Part shown: in pieces, positions 1-9,875 of the stretch
How the letters are laid out: the number at the start of each line of letters is the position of its first letter
How positions within the stretch are numbered: position 1 is the first letter of the stretch
Translations under genes and position numbers: made by a program
The notes under the pieces: model-generated
Told to the model about the DNA's origin: nothing
Databases searched by the model: none
What the model saw: only the letters and a program-made list of their open reading frames with translations
Assembly: GCF_020866965.1 (NCBI RefSeq)
Contig: NZ_JAJATX010000008.1
Span: 1 to 64,000 of the forward strand
DNA length: 64,000 nt
DNA from: Microvirga roseola
GTDB lineage: Bacteria > Pseudomonadota > Alphaproteobacteria > Rhizobiales > Beijerinckiaceae
Direction: 5' to 3'

Positions 1-1088
<1,088 letters not shown>

Positions 1089-1137
1089 CTAAGCCTCCAG
1101 TTGACTTGGAAGAATTTCGAAGGGATCGGGTCGGAAC

Positions 1138-1428
1138 TTACTTTCCGACCACGCCCATGATGTCGCTCTCCTTCATGATTAGGAGATCCTGGCCGTCGAT
1201 CCGCACCTCGGTGCCGGACCACTTGCCGAAGAGCACGCGGTCGCCGGCCTTCACGTCGAGGGCGACCACCTTGCCGCTCTCGTCGCGGGCGCCGGGGCCG
1301 ACGGCGACGATTTCGCCCTCTTGCGGCTTTTCCTTCGCGGTGTCCGGAATGATGATGCCGCCGGCCGTCTTCTCTTCGGCGTCGATGCGGCGGACGACAA
1401 CGCGGTCGTGCAGCGGACGGAACTTCAT
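1138..1428 (-). CDS. groS: Co-chaperonin GroES, 10 kDa
   Basis: This is a 96-residue protein starting [14 protein letters not shown] and ending [10 protein letters not shown]. It has the mobile loop ([18 protein letters not shown]) that docks on GroEL. An upstream in-frame ATG exists, but the start at 1428 is set by family length and by a purine-rich AGGGGAAGCTTC just before it. It caps the GroEL chamber in the cytoplasm and is the first gene of groESL, about 60 bp downstream of the CIRCE operator. Confidence 0.97.
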   Translation of the reverse strand: MKFRPLHDRVVVRRIDAEEKTAGGIIIPDTAKEKPQEGEIVAVGPGARDESGKVVALDVKAGDRVLFGKWSGTEVRIDGQDLLIMKESDIMGVVGK

Positions 1429-1487
1429 GAAGCTTCCCCTTTGACTATTGGCGCAGCCCCTTTGGCGGCACCCTGGTCTCTCGGCTG

Positions 1488-1514
1488 TTAGCACTATCTT
1501 GTAGCGAGTGCTAA
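1488..1514 (-). promoter_or_regulatory. CIRCE operator (HrcA binding site)
   Basis: TTAGCACTA-N9-GAGTGCTAA matches the CIRCE consensus TTAGCACTC-N9-GAGTGCTAA with one mismatch in the ninth base. It lies between the likely promoter and groES. CIRCE binds the repressor HrcA, which is released on heat shock. hrcA itself is not in the window. Confidence 0.93.
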
Positions 1515-1525
1515 CGCTTGCGGCG

Positions 1526-1554
1526 AGATAGGCATATGCCCACAGGGAGTCAAG
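1526..1554 (-). promoter_or_regulatory. Probable housekeeping promoter of groESL
   Basis: On the reverse strand CTTGAC (1549-1554) and CTATCT (1526-1531) are separated by 17 bases. This matches the alphaproteobacterial sigma-70 type promoter. The CIRCE operator starts about 12 bases downstream of the -10 box, the usual place for repression at or just after the transcription start. Confidence 0.6.
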
Positions 1555-1656
1555 CGGGCTGCCGTTCGGGCACTCCTAAATAGGGGCGTCGGGGCTCATA
1601 GCGGCGGGTCGTGGTGGTTTCATGACCGACCCCGACCGGCGGCTCCTAGGAGTCCC

Positions 1657-2502
1657 CTAGCGCCGGGAGGTCAGCATGGCGGCCGCGACGATAAGAATGC
1701 CGCCGCCGAGGGTCGCCCAGGTCGGGATTTCGGCGAAGACCCCATAGCCGATCAGGACCGCCCAGATCAGGGCGGTGTATTCCAGGGGCGCAAGCCGGGC
1801 AGCCTCGGCCTTGGCATAGGCCGTCACCATCAGCATGTGGCCGGAAAAGCCTAAGACCCCCATGACCAGGAACCAGGCGAGATGCCACAGGTCGAGCGGC
1901 TGCCAGACGAAGACCGCGAAAGGCGCCACCAGCAGCGCCGGGCCGACATTCTGGAAGACGACGATGTGGAGGAACTTGTCCCGCTGCGCCCGCTGGCGCA
2001 GGAGGACGAGGCTCAGGGCATAGGTGACCGCCGACAGCAGAGCTGCGCCAACGCCCGCCCAGGACCGGGCCGACTGCGCCTCCTCGGTCTGGCCCAGGAC
2101 GACGATCAGCGTGCCCGCAAAGCCGATGGCGATGGCGCCGATGATGCGGGCATCCACCCTCTCCTTCAGCATCAGGAGCCCGAACAGGGCGATGAACATG
2201 GGCGAGAGGAACGACAGGACGAGGGTCTCGGCCAGGGGCAACTGGCCCAGCGCGTAGAAGAAGCTGACCGCCGTCACCACGGCGATCACGGAGCGGAACG
2301 CGTTCGCGACCACGGTCTCCCGGCTCGGCCAGCCGGGCCGCATCACGGCGACGACGCCGGTCACGATGAGCGTGCCGCAGGCGAAGCGCAGGAAGGCAAC
2401 CTGGAAGGTCGGGTAGAAGGCGGACATCCCCTTGATGACCGCATCCATGATGGACAGGACCGCGATGCCCGCGGCAGCCCGCAGGGCAGGACCGAACTGC
2501 AT
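1657..2502 (-). CDS. EamA/DMT-family membrane transporter
   Basis: A protein of 281 residues with about ten hydrophobic segments in two homologous halves, typical of drug/metabolite transporters (EamA, formerly DUF6). The first repeat begins near AAAGIAVLSIMDAVIKG and the second near WAGVGAALLSAVTYALSL. Such proteins export amino acids, metabolites or drugs across the inner membrane; the substrate cannot be told from sequence. It stands alone, diverging from the L,D-transpeptidase gene, with groES upstream on the same strand separated by a CIRCE-type promoter region. Confidence 0.85.
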   Translation of the reverse strand: MQFGPALRAAAGIAVLSIMDAVIKGMSAFYPTFQVAFLRFACGTLIVTGVVAVMRPGWPSRETVVANAFRSVIAVVTAVSFFYALGQLPLAETLVLSFLSPMFIALFGLLMLKERVDARIIGAIAIGFAGTLIVVLGQTEEAQSARSWAGVGAALLSAVTYALSLVLLRQRAQRDKFLHIVVFQNVGPALLVAPFAVFVWQPLDLWHLAWFLVMGVLGFSGHMLMVTAYAKAEAARLAPLEYTALIWAVLIGYGVFAEIPTWATLGGGILIVAAAMLTSRR

Positions 2503-2718
2503 GATGTCACGACGATGTGAAAAGCCGGCAACCGGGATGGAAGCCGAGAAGGCTGTCCGGTCTTACAGTACTTTCCCGAAAGCTTCACGTTTTCATTTGG
2601 AACTGTCGACAGAAAACAAACCCGGAAGCTCATCCTAATTTTCAGCGACCTTGGCGGAAACAAATGCCGTGCTTGTCGTTAATCAAGCACAATCAAAACC
2701 ACACGACAGGATACTCCG

Positions 2719-3426
2719 ATGCGCGCATGGATTCCTTGCACCGCAATGCTTTTTGCCGTCCTCGTCCCGGCCGCAGGCAACGCCCAGCCGATAGCCATGA
2801 ACGGGCATTACTACGGGAATACCTACATCTCTTCTGAATACACCTATCCCTACGGCCCGACCGCCGACGGATGGAACAGGACGCCCCGGCGCGCTGTCCG
2901 GACGGACGTCCGCACCACGGCGTCCCTGCCGCAATCCTATGAGAGCGGCCCCGCCTACGACAACAGCATCCACTATGCGATCGCACCGCAATTCCAGCGC
3001 CAGATCGTGGCCTATCGCAGTAAGGAAAAGCCGGGCACCATCGTCGTCGATACGAACGACAAGTTCCTCTATCTCGTGCAGGAGGGAGGCCGCGCCCTGC
3101 GCTACGGCATCGGCGTGGGTCGTCCGGGGTTCGAGTGGTCCGGCATCAAGCGCGTTTCCATGAAGCGGGAATGGCCGGACTGGCGTCCGCCGGCAGAGAT
3201 GCGCAAACGCCGACCCGACCTGCCGCGCCACATGGAAGGCGGTCCCGAGAACCCGCTCGGCGCCCGCGCCCTTTATCTCGGCTCCTCGCTCTACCGCATC
3301 CATGGCACCAACGAGCCGCACACCATCGGACAGGCCGTCTCCTCCGGCTGCATCCGGATGCTCAACGCCGACGTGATCGACCTCTACAAGCGCGTAAAGG
3401 TCGGCTCCAAGGTCGTCGTGATCTGA
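2719..3426 (+). CDS. Secreted L,D-transpeptidase (YkuD domain)
   Basis: A protein of 235 residues with an N-terminal signal peptide (cleavage probably after GNAQ). A tyrosine-rich linker leads into a C-terminal YkuD domain. The catalytic block HGTNEPHTIG...SSGCIRM is intact, with H195, S209, C211 and R213. YkuD enzymes make 3-3 cross-links in peptidoglycan, or attach proteins to it, in the periplasm. The gene is single and is followed by a strong hairpin. Rhizobiales carry many paralogues of this ErfK/YbiS/YcfS/YnhG group, so the exact role is not assignable. Confidence 0.92.
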   Translation: MRAWIPCTAMLFAVLVPAAGNAQPIAMNGHYYGNTYISSEYTYPYGPTADGWNRTPRRAVRTDVRTTASLPQSYESGPAYDNSIHYAIAPQFQRQIVAYRSKEKPGTIVVDTNDKFLYLVQEGGRALRYGIGVGRPGFEWSGIKRVSMKREWPDWRPPAEMRKRRPDLPRHMEGGPENPLGARALYLGSSLYRIHGTNEPHTIGQAVSSGCIRMLNADVIDLYKRVKVGSKVVVI

Positions 3427-3451
3427 CGGCCCTATCCTCTTCCTATCACGG

Positions 3452-3479
3452 GACATGGCCGGGCGATCCCGGCCATGTC
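3452..3479 (+). terminator. Stem-loop terminator after the L,D-transpeptidase gene
   Basis: A perfect 12-bp stem (GACATGGCCGGG / CCCGGCCATGTC) with a 4-base loop begins 25 bases after the stop codon. It is followed by a short TATTTC, so the U-tract is weak. Confidence 0.6.
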
Positions 3480-3559
3480 TATTTCGGGCGGGCGACTCAC
3501 ACAGCTGCAACGATCTGCTGTAAGCCTACGATCTCTTACCGCGCGAGCCTCGCCTGCCT

Positions 3560-3889
3560 ATGCCTTATGCTTATCTCTTCGCCGCCATCATCTGCGAGGT
3601 CGTAGCGACCTCGGCCCTGAAGGCCGCCGACGGCTTCTCACGCCTCTGGCCGTCGCTTGTCGTCATCGTCGGGTATAGTCTGGCGTTCTATTTCCTGTCC
3701 CTGACCCTGCGCACCATTCCGGTCGGGATCGCCTATGCGCTCTGGTCGGGCATCGGCATCGTTCTGATCGCCCTTGCGGGCTGGCTCTTCTATCGCCAGT
3801 CGCTCGATATTCCCGCCATCATCGGCATGGCGCTGATCCTGGCGGGTGTCCTCGTCATCAATCTTTTCTCCCGCACAACTGGGCACTGA
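3560..3889 (+). CDS. Small multidrug resistance (SMR) exporter, EmrE type
   Basis: A protein of 109 residues with four transmembrane helices. The first helix carries the conserved membrane-embedded glutamate (E13, in [14 protein letters not shown]) that couples proton entry to export of cationic compounds. The later [17 protein letters not shown] segment is also typical of EmrE-like rather than guanidinium-specific Gdx proteins, though the boundary is not strict. SMR proteins act as antiparallel dimers in the inner membrane. No ribosome-binding site is obvious, but length and start fit the family. Confidence 0.9.
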   Translation: MPYAYLFAAIICEVVATSALKAADGFSRLWPSLVVIVGYSLAFYFLSLTLRTIPVGIAYALWSGIGIVLIALAGWLFYRQSLDIPAIIGMALILAGVLVINLFSRTTGH

Positions 3890-3897
3890 GACGAAAA

Positions 3898-3918
3898 CGC
3901 CCGCCTGAGAGGCGGGCG
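3898..3918 (-). terminator. Terminator of the DUF2076 gene
   Basis: CGCCCGCC and GGCGGGCG form an 8-bp stem with a 5-base loop. The reverse strand continues with TTTT, so it terminates the leftward gene ending at 3939. It may also stop the convergent SMR transcript. Confidence 0.75.
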
Positions 3919-3938
3919 CTCGCGAATGGCGAAGCGGA

Positions 3939-4628
3939 TCAGGCCCAGTCGCCGCCGTCGCCGGCATCCCCACCGAAGTCGGAGAAGTCGTCCTGTCCGT
4001 TCTGCGGATCCTGATAGAGGGCATCCGTGGTCCCGGCATGCTGCTCGCCACCCTGGTCCACCGCACCCGGATCATTGGCCGCCGCCTGCACGCCGGATGC
4101 GCCCTGCTCGTCCCCGCCGAAAGCATGGGTAAGGGCGTTCGCGATCATCATGCCGCCCGCAACGCCCGCTGCAGTCGAGAGAGCCGTCTGCAGGAAGCCG
4201 CCGCCACGCGACTGCATCGCGCCACCCCAGGGGCCGCGCGTGCCGCCTTGAGGCGCGCTGTAGGACTGCTGATGCATTGGCGGCCGGCCGGGATTGCCCC
4301 AGGGCGAAGCCTGATGGGCCGGCGGGGCATTATAGGTGGGTCCGGGCGGGCGCGAGCCGCCGCCGAACAGGCTGGAGAGGAAGCCTCCCTGCTGCGGCGA
4401 CTGATGAACCTGGTCGAGTTCGGTGCGCATCTGCTCGTTCTCGGCCTGGAGGCGGGCCAGAGCCTGCTCCTGAACGAAGACCGCCTGCGCCATGGCATAG
4501 GGCGCATAGGGCTGCTGGCGCAGCTTCTCGGCGATGAAGCGCTCGGCCTCCGGATCGCGCGGTTGGTTCGCCACCTGCTCGAGCCGTCGGAAGATATCGG
4601 AAATGACCTCGCGTTCCTGGTCGTTCAT
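3939..4628 (-). CDS. DUF2076 family protein
   Basis: A protein of 229 residues beginning MNDQEREVISDIFRRLEQVA. It has an N-terminal helical/coiled-coil region (to about residue 75), a glycine-, proline- and glutamine-rich middle, a short hydrophobic stretch (TALSTAAGVAGGMMIANALTHAFG) and a very acidic, glycine-rich tail (DDFSDFGGDAGDGGDWA). This layout is that of DUF2076, a family of unknown function sometimes labelled a periplasmic ligand-binding sensor; nothing here supports a sensor role directly. It is a single gene with its own terminator. Confidence 0.8.
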   Translation of the reverse strand: MNDQEREVISDIFRRLEQVANQPRDPEAERFIAEKLRQQPYAPYAMAQAVFVQEQALARLQAENEQMRTELDQVHQSPQQGGFLSSLFGGGSRPPGPTYNAPPAHQASPWGNPGRPPMHQQSYSAPQGGTRGPWGGAMQSRGGGFLQTALSTAAGVAGGMMIANALTHAFGGDEQGASGVQAAANDPGAVDQGGEQHAGTTDALYQDPQNGQDDFSDFGGDAGDGGDWA

Positions 4629-4687
4629 GGCAAGCCTCCTTCAGACATGGCCGTCAGGACGTCATGTAAGCGCGGCATGGCCCATTG

Positions 4688-5269
4688 TCAGGGGCCGCAC
4701 AAGCCAAGCTTGCGTATATTCCGGAGAGCCAGCGGGGCGATCTCCTCGAGTTTTGCAAGGCCGCGCCACTCGGCCCTGTGGACCTCCGCAAGATCGGGCC
4801 GGATTGCGCGCCCCTCCTCCGCTCGCAGGATGTAGCGGAAGTCGTGGTGCCAGTGCTCCGGTTCATCCCGCTCGGGGCGCGCGGGAATGGCATGCGTATC
4901 GATGTCGATTGGCAGGCCGGATGCCTGGTGCCATGGGTCGAGGCTCAGCCCCTCCACACCGGTTTCTTCGACCGCTTCCCTCAACGCGGATACCTCCAGC
5001 GTGTCCGGCACTTCATAATGCCCGCCCGGCTGCAGCCAGCGCCCGAGGGAGCGGTGATGAATGAGGAGGATCCTTTCGCCCGCTTCATCGAGGATAAAGG
5101 CCGAGGTAGTGACATGCCCAGGAAAGGTGCGGCGGGAATGAATGTCTTCCCCGGCTTCGATCTGGCGTCTCAACACAGCATGCTTGGCGCCGTGCACGCC
5201 GAAGGCTGCGGCATGGCCGTCGAGAACCTTCCGTACGTGCTGACGGAAGATCGTCGGATCGAAACTCAT
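4688..5269 (-). CDS. Nudix hydrolase
   Basis: A protein of 193 residues with a Nudix fold from about residue 50. The Nudix box is G83-HYEVP-D89...REAVEETGV (to 105), with the metal-binding REVxEE-type glutamates E101 and E102. The usual glutamate at box position 7 is aspartate here. Nudix enzymes cleave nucleoside diphosphates linked to another group; the substrate is not predictable. The SDR gene lies 21 bp upstream on the same strand, so the two are probably co-transcribed. Confidence 0.9.
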   Translation of the reverse strand: MSFDPTIFRQHVRKVLDGHAAAFGVHGAKHAVLRRQIEAGEDIHSRRTFPGHVTTSAFILDEAGERILLIHHRSLGRWLQPGGHYEVPDTLEVSALREAVEETGVEGLSLDPWHQASGLPIDIDTHAIPARPERDEPEHWHHDFRYILRAEEGRAIRPDLAEVHRAEWRGLAKLEEIAPLALRNIRKLGLCGP

Positions 5270-5290
5270 GAGGATCCCCCTGCCCGGCAG

Positions 5291-6139
5291 CTATTCCGCC
5301 AGGAACTTTGCGAATTCGTCCTTGTAGTCGGGGTGCCAGCGGGACAGGGGCGCACGGTTGCGGACGATATCTTCGGCCGCCCAGCGAATGCGCTTCTCGT
5401 CCGTCTCCCGCGTCGTTTCGTTATCCGGGCAGAGAACGTAGAAATCGCCTCGCTCGAGCGCCGGCAACAGGAAATCGATGACCTGTTCCGGCTCCCAGGC
5501 TCCTGCGGGCTTTTCGGTCACGCCTCTGGCCTTCGTGAAGCCGGTAAAGACGAAACCCGGAACGAGCAGGTGCGCAGAGATCCTGCAGTCCGGAATGTTG
5601 CGGAGTTCATGGGCCAGGGCTTCCGTCACCACTTTCACGCCCGCCTTCGAGATATTGTAAGCCGTGTCGCCGGGCGGGGTGGTGATGCCCTGCTTGGATC
5701 CCGTATTGATGATGGCGCAGGGTCTCCCCTGTTCGATCATGGCGGGAGCGAAGACCTGAACGCCGTGGATGACACCCCAGAGATTGGTATCGAGGATCGC
5801 CCGCCAGCGCTCCGGGTCGCCAAAGATCTGTCCGTCGCCCTCCGTACCGGCGTTGTTCATGAGCAGGGAGGCCTCACCGAAGGCGGCATAGACCCTCTCC
5901 CTCAGCCGCTCGACATCCTCGCGACGGCTGACATCAGTTTCGACGGCGAGCACCCTGCCCTCGTCCCCGGCCAGTTCCGCCACTTCCGCCGTAGCGCGCT
6001 GGAGCGCATCCCCGGGAAGGTCCGCCAGACAGACCTTCATGCCTAAGCCCGCAAGCCGCTTCGCCGCGGCAAGACCGATGCCGCTGGCCGCGCCCGTGAT
6101 GACTGCAACCCGGTCCGTCGCGATGGCGGGATGGGCCAT
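5291..6139 (-). CDS. Short-chain dehydrogenase/reductase (SDR)
   Basis: A protein of 282 residues with the classical SDR elements: the cofactor motif TGAASGIG (15-22), NNAG (95-98) and the catalytic S148, Y161 and K165 (YNISK). D40 after the second strand suggests preference for NAD(H). The insertion between the active site and C-terminus (HLLVPGFVFTGFTKARG) shapes the substrate pocket. The substrate is not recognisable. It is the first gene of a probable two-gene unit with the Nudix hydrolase. Confidence 0.9.
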   Translation of the reverse strand: MAHPAIATDRVAVITGAASGIGLAAAKRLAGLGMKVCLADLPGDALQRATAEVAELAGDEGRVLAVETDVSRREDVERLRERVYAAFGEASLLMNNAGTEGDGQIFGDPERWRAILDTNLWGVIHGVQVFAPAMIEQGRPCAIINTGSKQGITTPPGDTAYNISKAGVKVVTEALAHELRNIPDCRISAHLLVPGFVFTGFTKARGVTEKPAGAWEPEQVIDFLLPALERGDFYVLCPDNETTRETDEKRIRWAAEDIVRNRAPLSRWHPDYKDEFAKFLAE

Positions 6140-6221
6140 GATGCGAATCCTCCGTACCTCGATGAAATGGCCGGAAAGGTCTGAAGCCCGGTCGGCTTCG
6201 ATACAACTCCAAAAGAAAAAC

Positions 6222-6240
6222 CCCGCAGCATGTGCGGGGT
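6222..6240 (-). terminator. Terminator of the coiled-coil protein gene
   Basis: A 7-bp stem (CCCCGCA / TGCGGGG) with a 5-base loop lies 16 bases after the stop codon at 6256. On the reverse strand it continues TTTTTCTTTT, a classical intrinsic terminator. Confidence 0.85.
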
Positions 6241-6255
6241 TCTTAGCGAATTTCC

Positions 6256-7776
6256 TTACTCGGCGTCCGGCGACTTGAGCGGCCGGACATTGGTCTCGGC
6301 CTCCTCCTCGTCGAGGAGAGCCGGATCGTCCTCCTGCGTGTCGAGGCGGGTCTTCTTGCGGAGAGCCACGTATTTCTTCTGGATCTTGGTGCGGCTTTCG
6401 CGGGCGATTTCGAGGGCGCCCTGGACGAGGGAACGCTCGGCCTTCTCGTTCTGGAGCTCTTCCGTGAGGCGGCGGTTGGCGGCCTCCAGGGTGCTGCGAT
6501 CCTGTTCGAAGCGCTTGGTGAGCTGGTCGATGCGCTCGGAAAGGCTCGCCACCTTGTTGTCGGAGCTTTCGATCTGGAAGTCCTTGGCGGCGATGGCCTT
6601 GCCGAGCATTTCCACGCGCTCCTGCAGCTCGATGCGCGAGCGCTGGAGCTCGTTGACCATGGCGACCTGGCGCTCGACCTCCTGCTGGGTCGCTTCCAGG
6701 CGGCGCTCCAGGGTGTTCTTCTCGATCGTGGTCTCTTTCAGGGAACGCTCGATGCCGCGCAGGGCCTCGTTCTTGTCGCGCAGCTGGTCGCGGGTGTGGG
6801 CCAGGATCTTGTCGGTTGCGGCAAGGCGCGAGTTGAGACCCTCGATCTTCATGTCGAGCGCAGAGAGGTCGGTCTGGTGCACGGAGCGCTCGGAATCGAG
6901 CTGGGTCTCGAGGCGCTGGCGCAGGACCTGTTCGGCCATGAGCTTGGTCTCGAGTTCGGAGGCGCGCTGGCGCGTGGCCTCGAGCTGGGTCTCCAGCTCG
7001 CCATAACGGTTGCCGAGGCTGGAAAGGCGGTAATTCTGCTCCTCCGCCACCTTCTGCAGGCGCTTGACCTCATGGTCCAGGAGGCCGTTGCGCTCGCGGG
7101 TCTCGATCAGCTCGCGTTCGGCGCGGGCCACCGTCTGATCCGCTTCCTGGGCTTCCAGGCGAAGGGCCTGGTTCTCTTCCGTGATGTTCCGGGCGCGCTC
7201 GGTCTCGATGGCCAGCTGGTTCTCGAGATCCGCGACGATGGCCTCCTTGTCCTTCACATTGAGGCGCAGGTCCTCGATATAGGATTCCTGCTCGCGGACC
7301 TTGGCCTCGGCCTTGCGAAGCTGGGAGACCGTGGCGGAGAGGTCGTCTATCGTCCGGGCATGGACAGTGTTGAGATCGCCCAGCTCCCGGCGCAGAGCCG
7401 TGGTGGTCTCGGACTCCTGCTTGAGCACCGCCTCGGTCTCGAGAAGCCTGGAGTGGAGCTGCGGATAATTGCGGATGAGGTCGTTCACCGGCTCGCTGAG
7501 GAGGGCGAAATCCTCCTTGAGGCTGCGGATCTCCTCCAGCCGGTCGATCATGTTGGCGAAGCGGACGCGGATCAGTTCGTTCTTCTGGCCGACGGAATCG
7601 AGCTTGCCCCCGTTCGCCCGGACCACGATAGGCTCGCCCTTCTCCTGAGGAGCCTGAGCCGGAACCGACACAGGAGCGGCTTCAGCGGCTTCGCCCTTCG
7701 AGGGAAGGACACTCAGGACCTCGTCCTGCTGCTTCTTGCCGAAAACGTTTCTGAAAGACGTCCAACCCGACGACAT
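6256..7776 (-). CDS. Long coiled-coil protein, possible cytoskeletal or polar scaffold
   Basis: A protein of 506 residues. After a low-complexity head (1-60, with MSSGWTSFRNVFGKK) it is almost wholly heptad-rich, charged alpha-helix (about 65-470, rich in E, R, L, Q), ending in an acidic tail (DDPALLDEEEAETNV). No enzymatic motif or membrane segment is visible. The head-rod-tail layout resembles crescentin and other bacterial intermediate-filament-like proteins, but coiled coils look alike and homology is not established. A perfect CtrA box lies 33-47 bases before the start codon, hinting at cell-cycle control. It is a single gene with its own terminator. Confidence 0.8.
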   Translation of the reverse strand: MSSGWTSFRNVFGKKQQDEVLSVLPSKGEAAEAAPVSVPAQAPQEKGEPIVVRANGGKLDSVGQKNELIRVRFANMIDRLEEIRSLKEDFALLSEPVNDLIRNYPQLHSRLLETEAVLKQESETTTALRRELGDLNTVHARTIDDLSATVSQLRKAEAKVREQESYIEDLRLNVKDKEAIVADLENQLAIETERARNITEENQALRLEAQEADQTVARAERELIETRERNGLLDHEVKRLQKVAEEQNYRLSSLGNRYGELETQLEATRQRASELETKLMAEQVLRQRLETQLDSERSVHQTDLSALDMKIEGLNSRLAATDKILAHTRDQLRDKNEALRGIERSLKETTIEKNTLERRLEATQQEVERQVAMVNELQRSRIELQERVEMLGKAIAAKDFQIESSDNKVASLSERIDQLTKRFEQDRSTLEAANRRLTEELQNEKAERSLVQGALEIARESRTKIQKKYVALRKKTRLDTQEDDPALLDEEEAETNVRPLKSPDAE

Positions 7777-7808
7777 GGCGCCGCCCCCTTACGCACGAAT
7801 TCCTAGGT

Positions 7809-7823
7809 TTAAGCCTCTTTTAA
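7809..7823 (-). promoter_or_regulatory. CtrA box in the promoter of the coiled-coil gene
   Basis: TTAA-GCCTCTT-TTAA is an exact match to the CtrA consensus TTAA-N7-TTAA and is followed by the preferred C. It lies within an inverted repeat CCTAGGTT (7802-7809) / AACCTAGG (7822-7829). CtrA is the master cell-cycle response regulator of Alphaproteobacteria and may activate or repress from such a site. Confidence 0.6.
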
Positions 7824-7877
7824 CCTAGGCCTGCGTCAGTTGGAAATGGAATCTCGTTGCGCTACAGTGTAGCAGAT

Positions 7878-9233
7878 CTACTCTGCCGCTATGGTTAACG
7901 GCGGGGAGAGCCGGCTGTGGAATCCAGCCTGCTCGAGAGCCTCCGGCATAGGGCCGCCGGTGGCCCAATCGAGAAGCTCGACCGTGTGGACGATGGGAAT
8001 CTGGGTCCCCTTCCCGATCTGGGTCATGCAGCCGATGTTTCCGGTTGCGATGAGATCCGGCTTGGTGCGCTCGATATTCGCTACCTTCCGGGCCCGGAGC
8101 TGCCCTGCGATCTCGGGCTGGAGCAGGTTGTAGGTGCCCGCCGAACCGCAGCAGATATGGCCTTCGGGGACGTCCTTGACCGTGAAGCCCACCTTCTTGA
8201 GGAGGGTCTTGGGCTCGGTGCGGATGGCTTGCCCGTGCTGCATCGAGCAGGCGGAATGGTAGGCCACCACCAGATCCGTCTCCCGCACGGGCTCCATGAG
8301 GTCCAGGGTGGTCACGTATTCGGTGACGTCCTTGGCGATGGCGGAAACGCGGGCGGCCTTCTCGGCATAATCCGGGTCCTCCCGGAACATGAAGCCGTAA
8401 TCCTTGATCGTCGTACCGCAGCCCGATGCCGTGATGATGATGGCGTCCAGCCCCCCGCCGTCCAGCTCGGCGATCCAGGCATCGATGTTGCGCTTGGCGA
8501 AGGCATGGCTCTCCTCGTCCCGGCCCATATGGTGGACGAGCGCGCCGCAGCAGCCCTCGCCTTTCGGAAGAACGACCTCGATGCCGTGGCGGTTGAGGAG
8601 ACGGATCGCCGCCTCGTTGAAGCCGGGCTTCAGCACCGGCTGGGCGCAGCCGGACAGGATCGCGACCCGCCCCCGGCGCTCGCCTTCCCCCTTGAAGGTG
8701 CCGGGGGTGTCGAAGGGCGAGCGAGCCGGCACCCGGGCAGGCGCGAGGTCGATCATGGCCGAAAGACGGGTGCCGAGGAACGGCAGCGCACCGATGAGCC
8801 CCTTGAAGGGCTTGGCCAGCATCGCGGCCCCGATGGCGAAGCGGAAGCGGCCCGGATGGGGCAGGATGGTGGCCAGCACCGACCGCAGGAGCCTGTCGTG
8901 CCAGGGCCGCGTATAGGTCGCCTCGATATAGGCGCGGGCGTGGTCGACGAGGTGCATATAGTGCACGCCGGAGGGACAGGTCGTCATGCAGGACAGGCAG
9001 GAGAGGCAGCGGTCGATATGCTTGACCACCTCCGGCGAGGCGGGCTTGCCGCTCTCCAGCATGTCCTTGATGAGATAGATGCGCCCGCGCGGTGAATCGA
9101 GTTCGTCGCCGAGGAGCAGATAGGTCGGGCAGGTCGCCGTGCAGAAGCCGCAATGGACGCAGGTCCGGAGGATCTTCTCCGACGCCGCCATGGCGGGATC
9201 TCTCAGCTGATCGGGCGTGAAGTTGGTTTGCAT
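7878..9233 (-). CDS. glcF: Glycolate oxidase iron-sulfur subunit GlcF
   Basis: A protein of 451 residues with two 4Fe-4S motifs, C25-C28-C31-C35 and C76-C79-C82-C86, each ending CP. Two CCG domains follow (around GEGCCGALVHHMGR and HICCGSAGTYN). GlcF passes electrons from the flavin subunits GlcD/GlcE to the respiratory chain at the inner membrane during oxidation of glycolate (and often D-lactate) to glyoxylate. It is the last gene of glcD-glcE-DUF2585-glcF, 9 bases after the DUF2585 gene. Confidence 0.95.
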   Translation of the reverse strand: MQTNFTPDQLRDPAMAASEKILRTCVHCGFCTATCPTYLLLGDELDSPRGRIYLIKDMLESGKPASPEVVKHIDRCLSCLSCMTTCPSGVHYMHLVDHARAYIEATYTRPWHDRLLRSVLATILPHPGRFRFAIGAAMLAKPFKGLIGALPFLGTRLSAMIDLAPARVPARSPFDTPGTFKGEGERRGRVAILSGCAQPVLKPGFNEAAIRLLNRHGIEVVLPKGEGCCGALVHHMGRDEESHAFAKRNIDAWIAELDGGGLDAIIITASGCGTTIKDYGFMFREDPDYAEKAARVSAIAKDVTEYVTTLDLMEPVRETDLVVAYHSACSMQHGQAIRTEPKTLLKKVGFTVKDVPEGHICCGSAGTYNLLQPEIAGQLRARKVANIERTKPDLIATGNIGCMTQIGKGTQIPIVHTVELLDWATGGPMPEALEQAGFHSRLSPPLTIAAE

Positions 9234-9242
9234 CGCTCTCTC

Positions 9243-9875
9243 TTAAGCTCCCGCCTGCCACTGGTTGATGGCCTCGACGGGATGGATCAGCATGATGATG
9301 TTCAGAATAAGATTGTCCCGGATCCAGTATCCGACGACCAACTCCATCGCGACCGCCACCACGACCGTCAGCCAGACCGGCCAGATGCGAGCCAGGAAGA
9401 GTCCTGCGATCATGGCGAGAATATCCGAAACCGAATTGATGACGCTGTCTCCGTAATAGTCGAGGGCGATATTCGTCGCACGATAGCGGTCGATGATCAC
9501 ATCGGTGTTCTCGACGATCTCCCAAGCGGCCTCGACGCCGATGGCGAGCAGCAGCGCAACGCCCACGGGGAGCGCCTTGCCCCTGATCAGGCCGACGATC
9601 CAGGCCCCCATGTAGAACAGGAAGCCGTGGATGACGCGGGAGGGCGTGTACCAGTCGGTCAGGTGCTGCGAGTTCCCGGAATCCATGACCGTTCCGTGCC
9701 AGACCTCCACCGTGCCGCAGGTACAGATGAGCGGGCGGCCCATGCCGAAGAGGATAGCGGCGGTGAATGCGATGAGCCCCAGACCGAGACCGGCATAGAG
9801 CACCGTGCGTGCGTTCCGCGATCTTCCGGTACGAGGAGCGAGAGCCAGGGAATCCGCCACCTCAGACTCCTGCAT
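9243..9875 (-). CDS. UPF0314 (DUF2585) membrane protein within the glycolate oxidase operon
   Basis: A protein of 210 residues with four or five hydrophobic segments. The conserved block [11 protein letters not shown]...[17 protein letters not shown] is characteristic of UPF0314. The family has no known function; its Cys and His residues and its many rhizobial members suggest a membrane enzyme or cofactor-related role, which is only a guess. The gene overlaps the end of glcE by 14 bases and stops 9 bases before glcF, so it is tied to glycolate oxidase expression. Confidence 0.9.
   Translation of the reverse strand: MQESEVADSLALAPRTGRSRNARTVLYAGLGLGLIAFTAAILFGMGRPLICTCGTVEVWHGTVMDSGNSQHLTDWYTPSRVIHGFLFYMGAWIVGLIRGKALPVGVALLLAIGVEAAWEIVENTDVIIDRYRATNIALDYYGDSVINSVSDILAMIAGLFLARIWPVWLTVVVAVAMELVVGYWIRDNLILNIIMLIHPVEAINQWQAGA

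Noticed and set aside
7825-9525. A 566-codon frame on the - strand overlapping glcF in another frame
   Set aside because: The true glcF frame holds both 4Fe-4S motifs and the CCG domains. This frame is arginine- and proline-rich noise.
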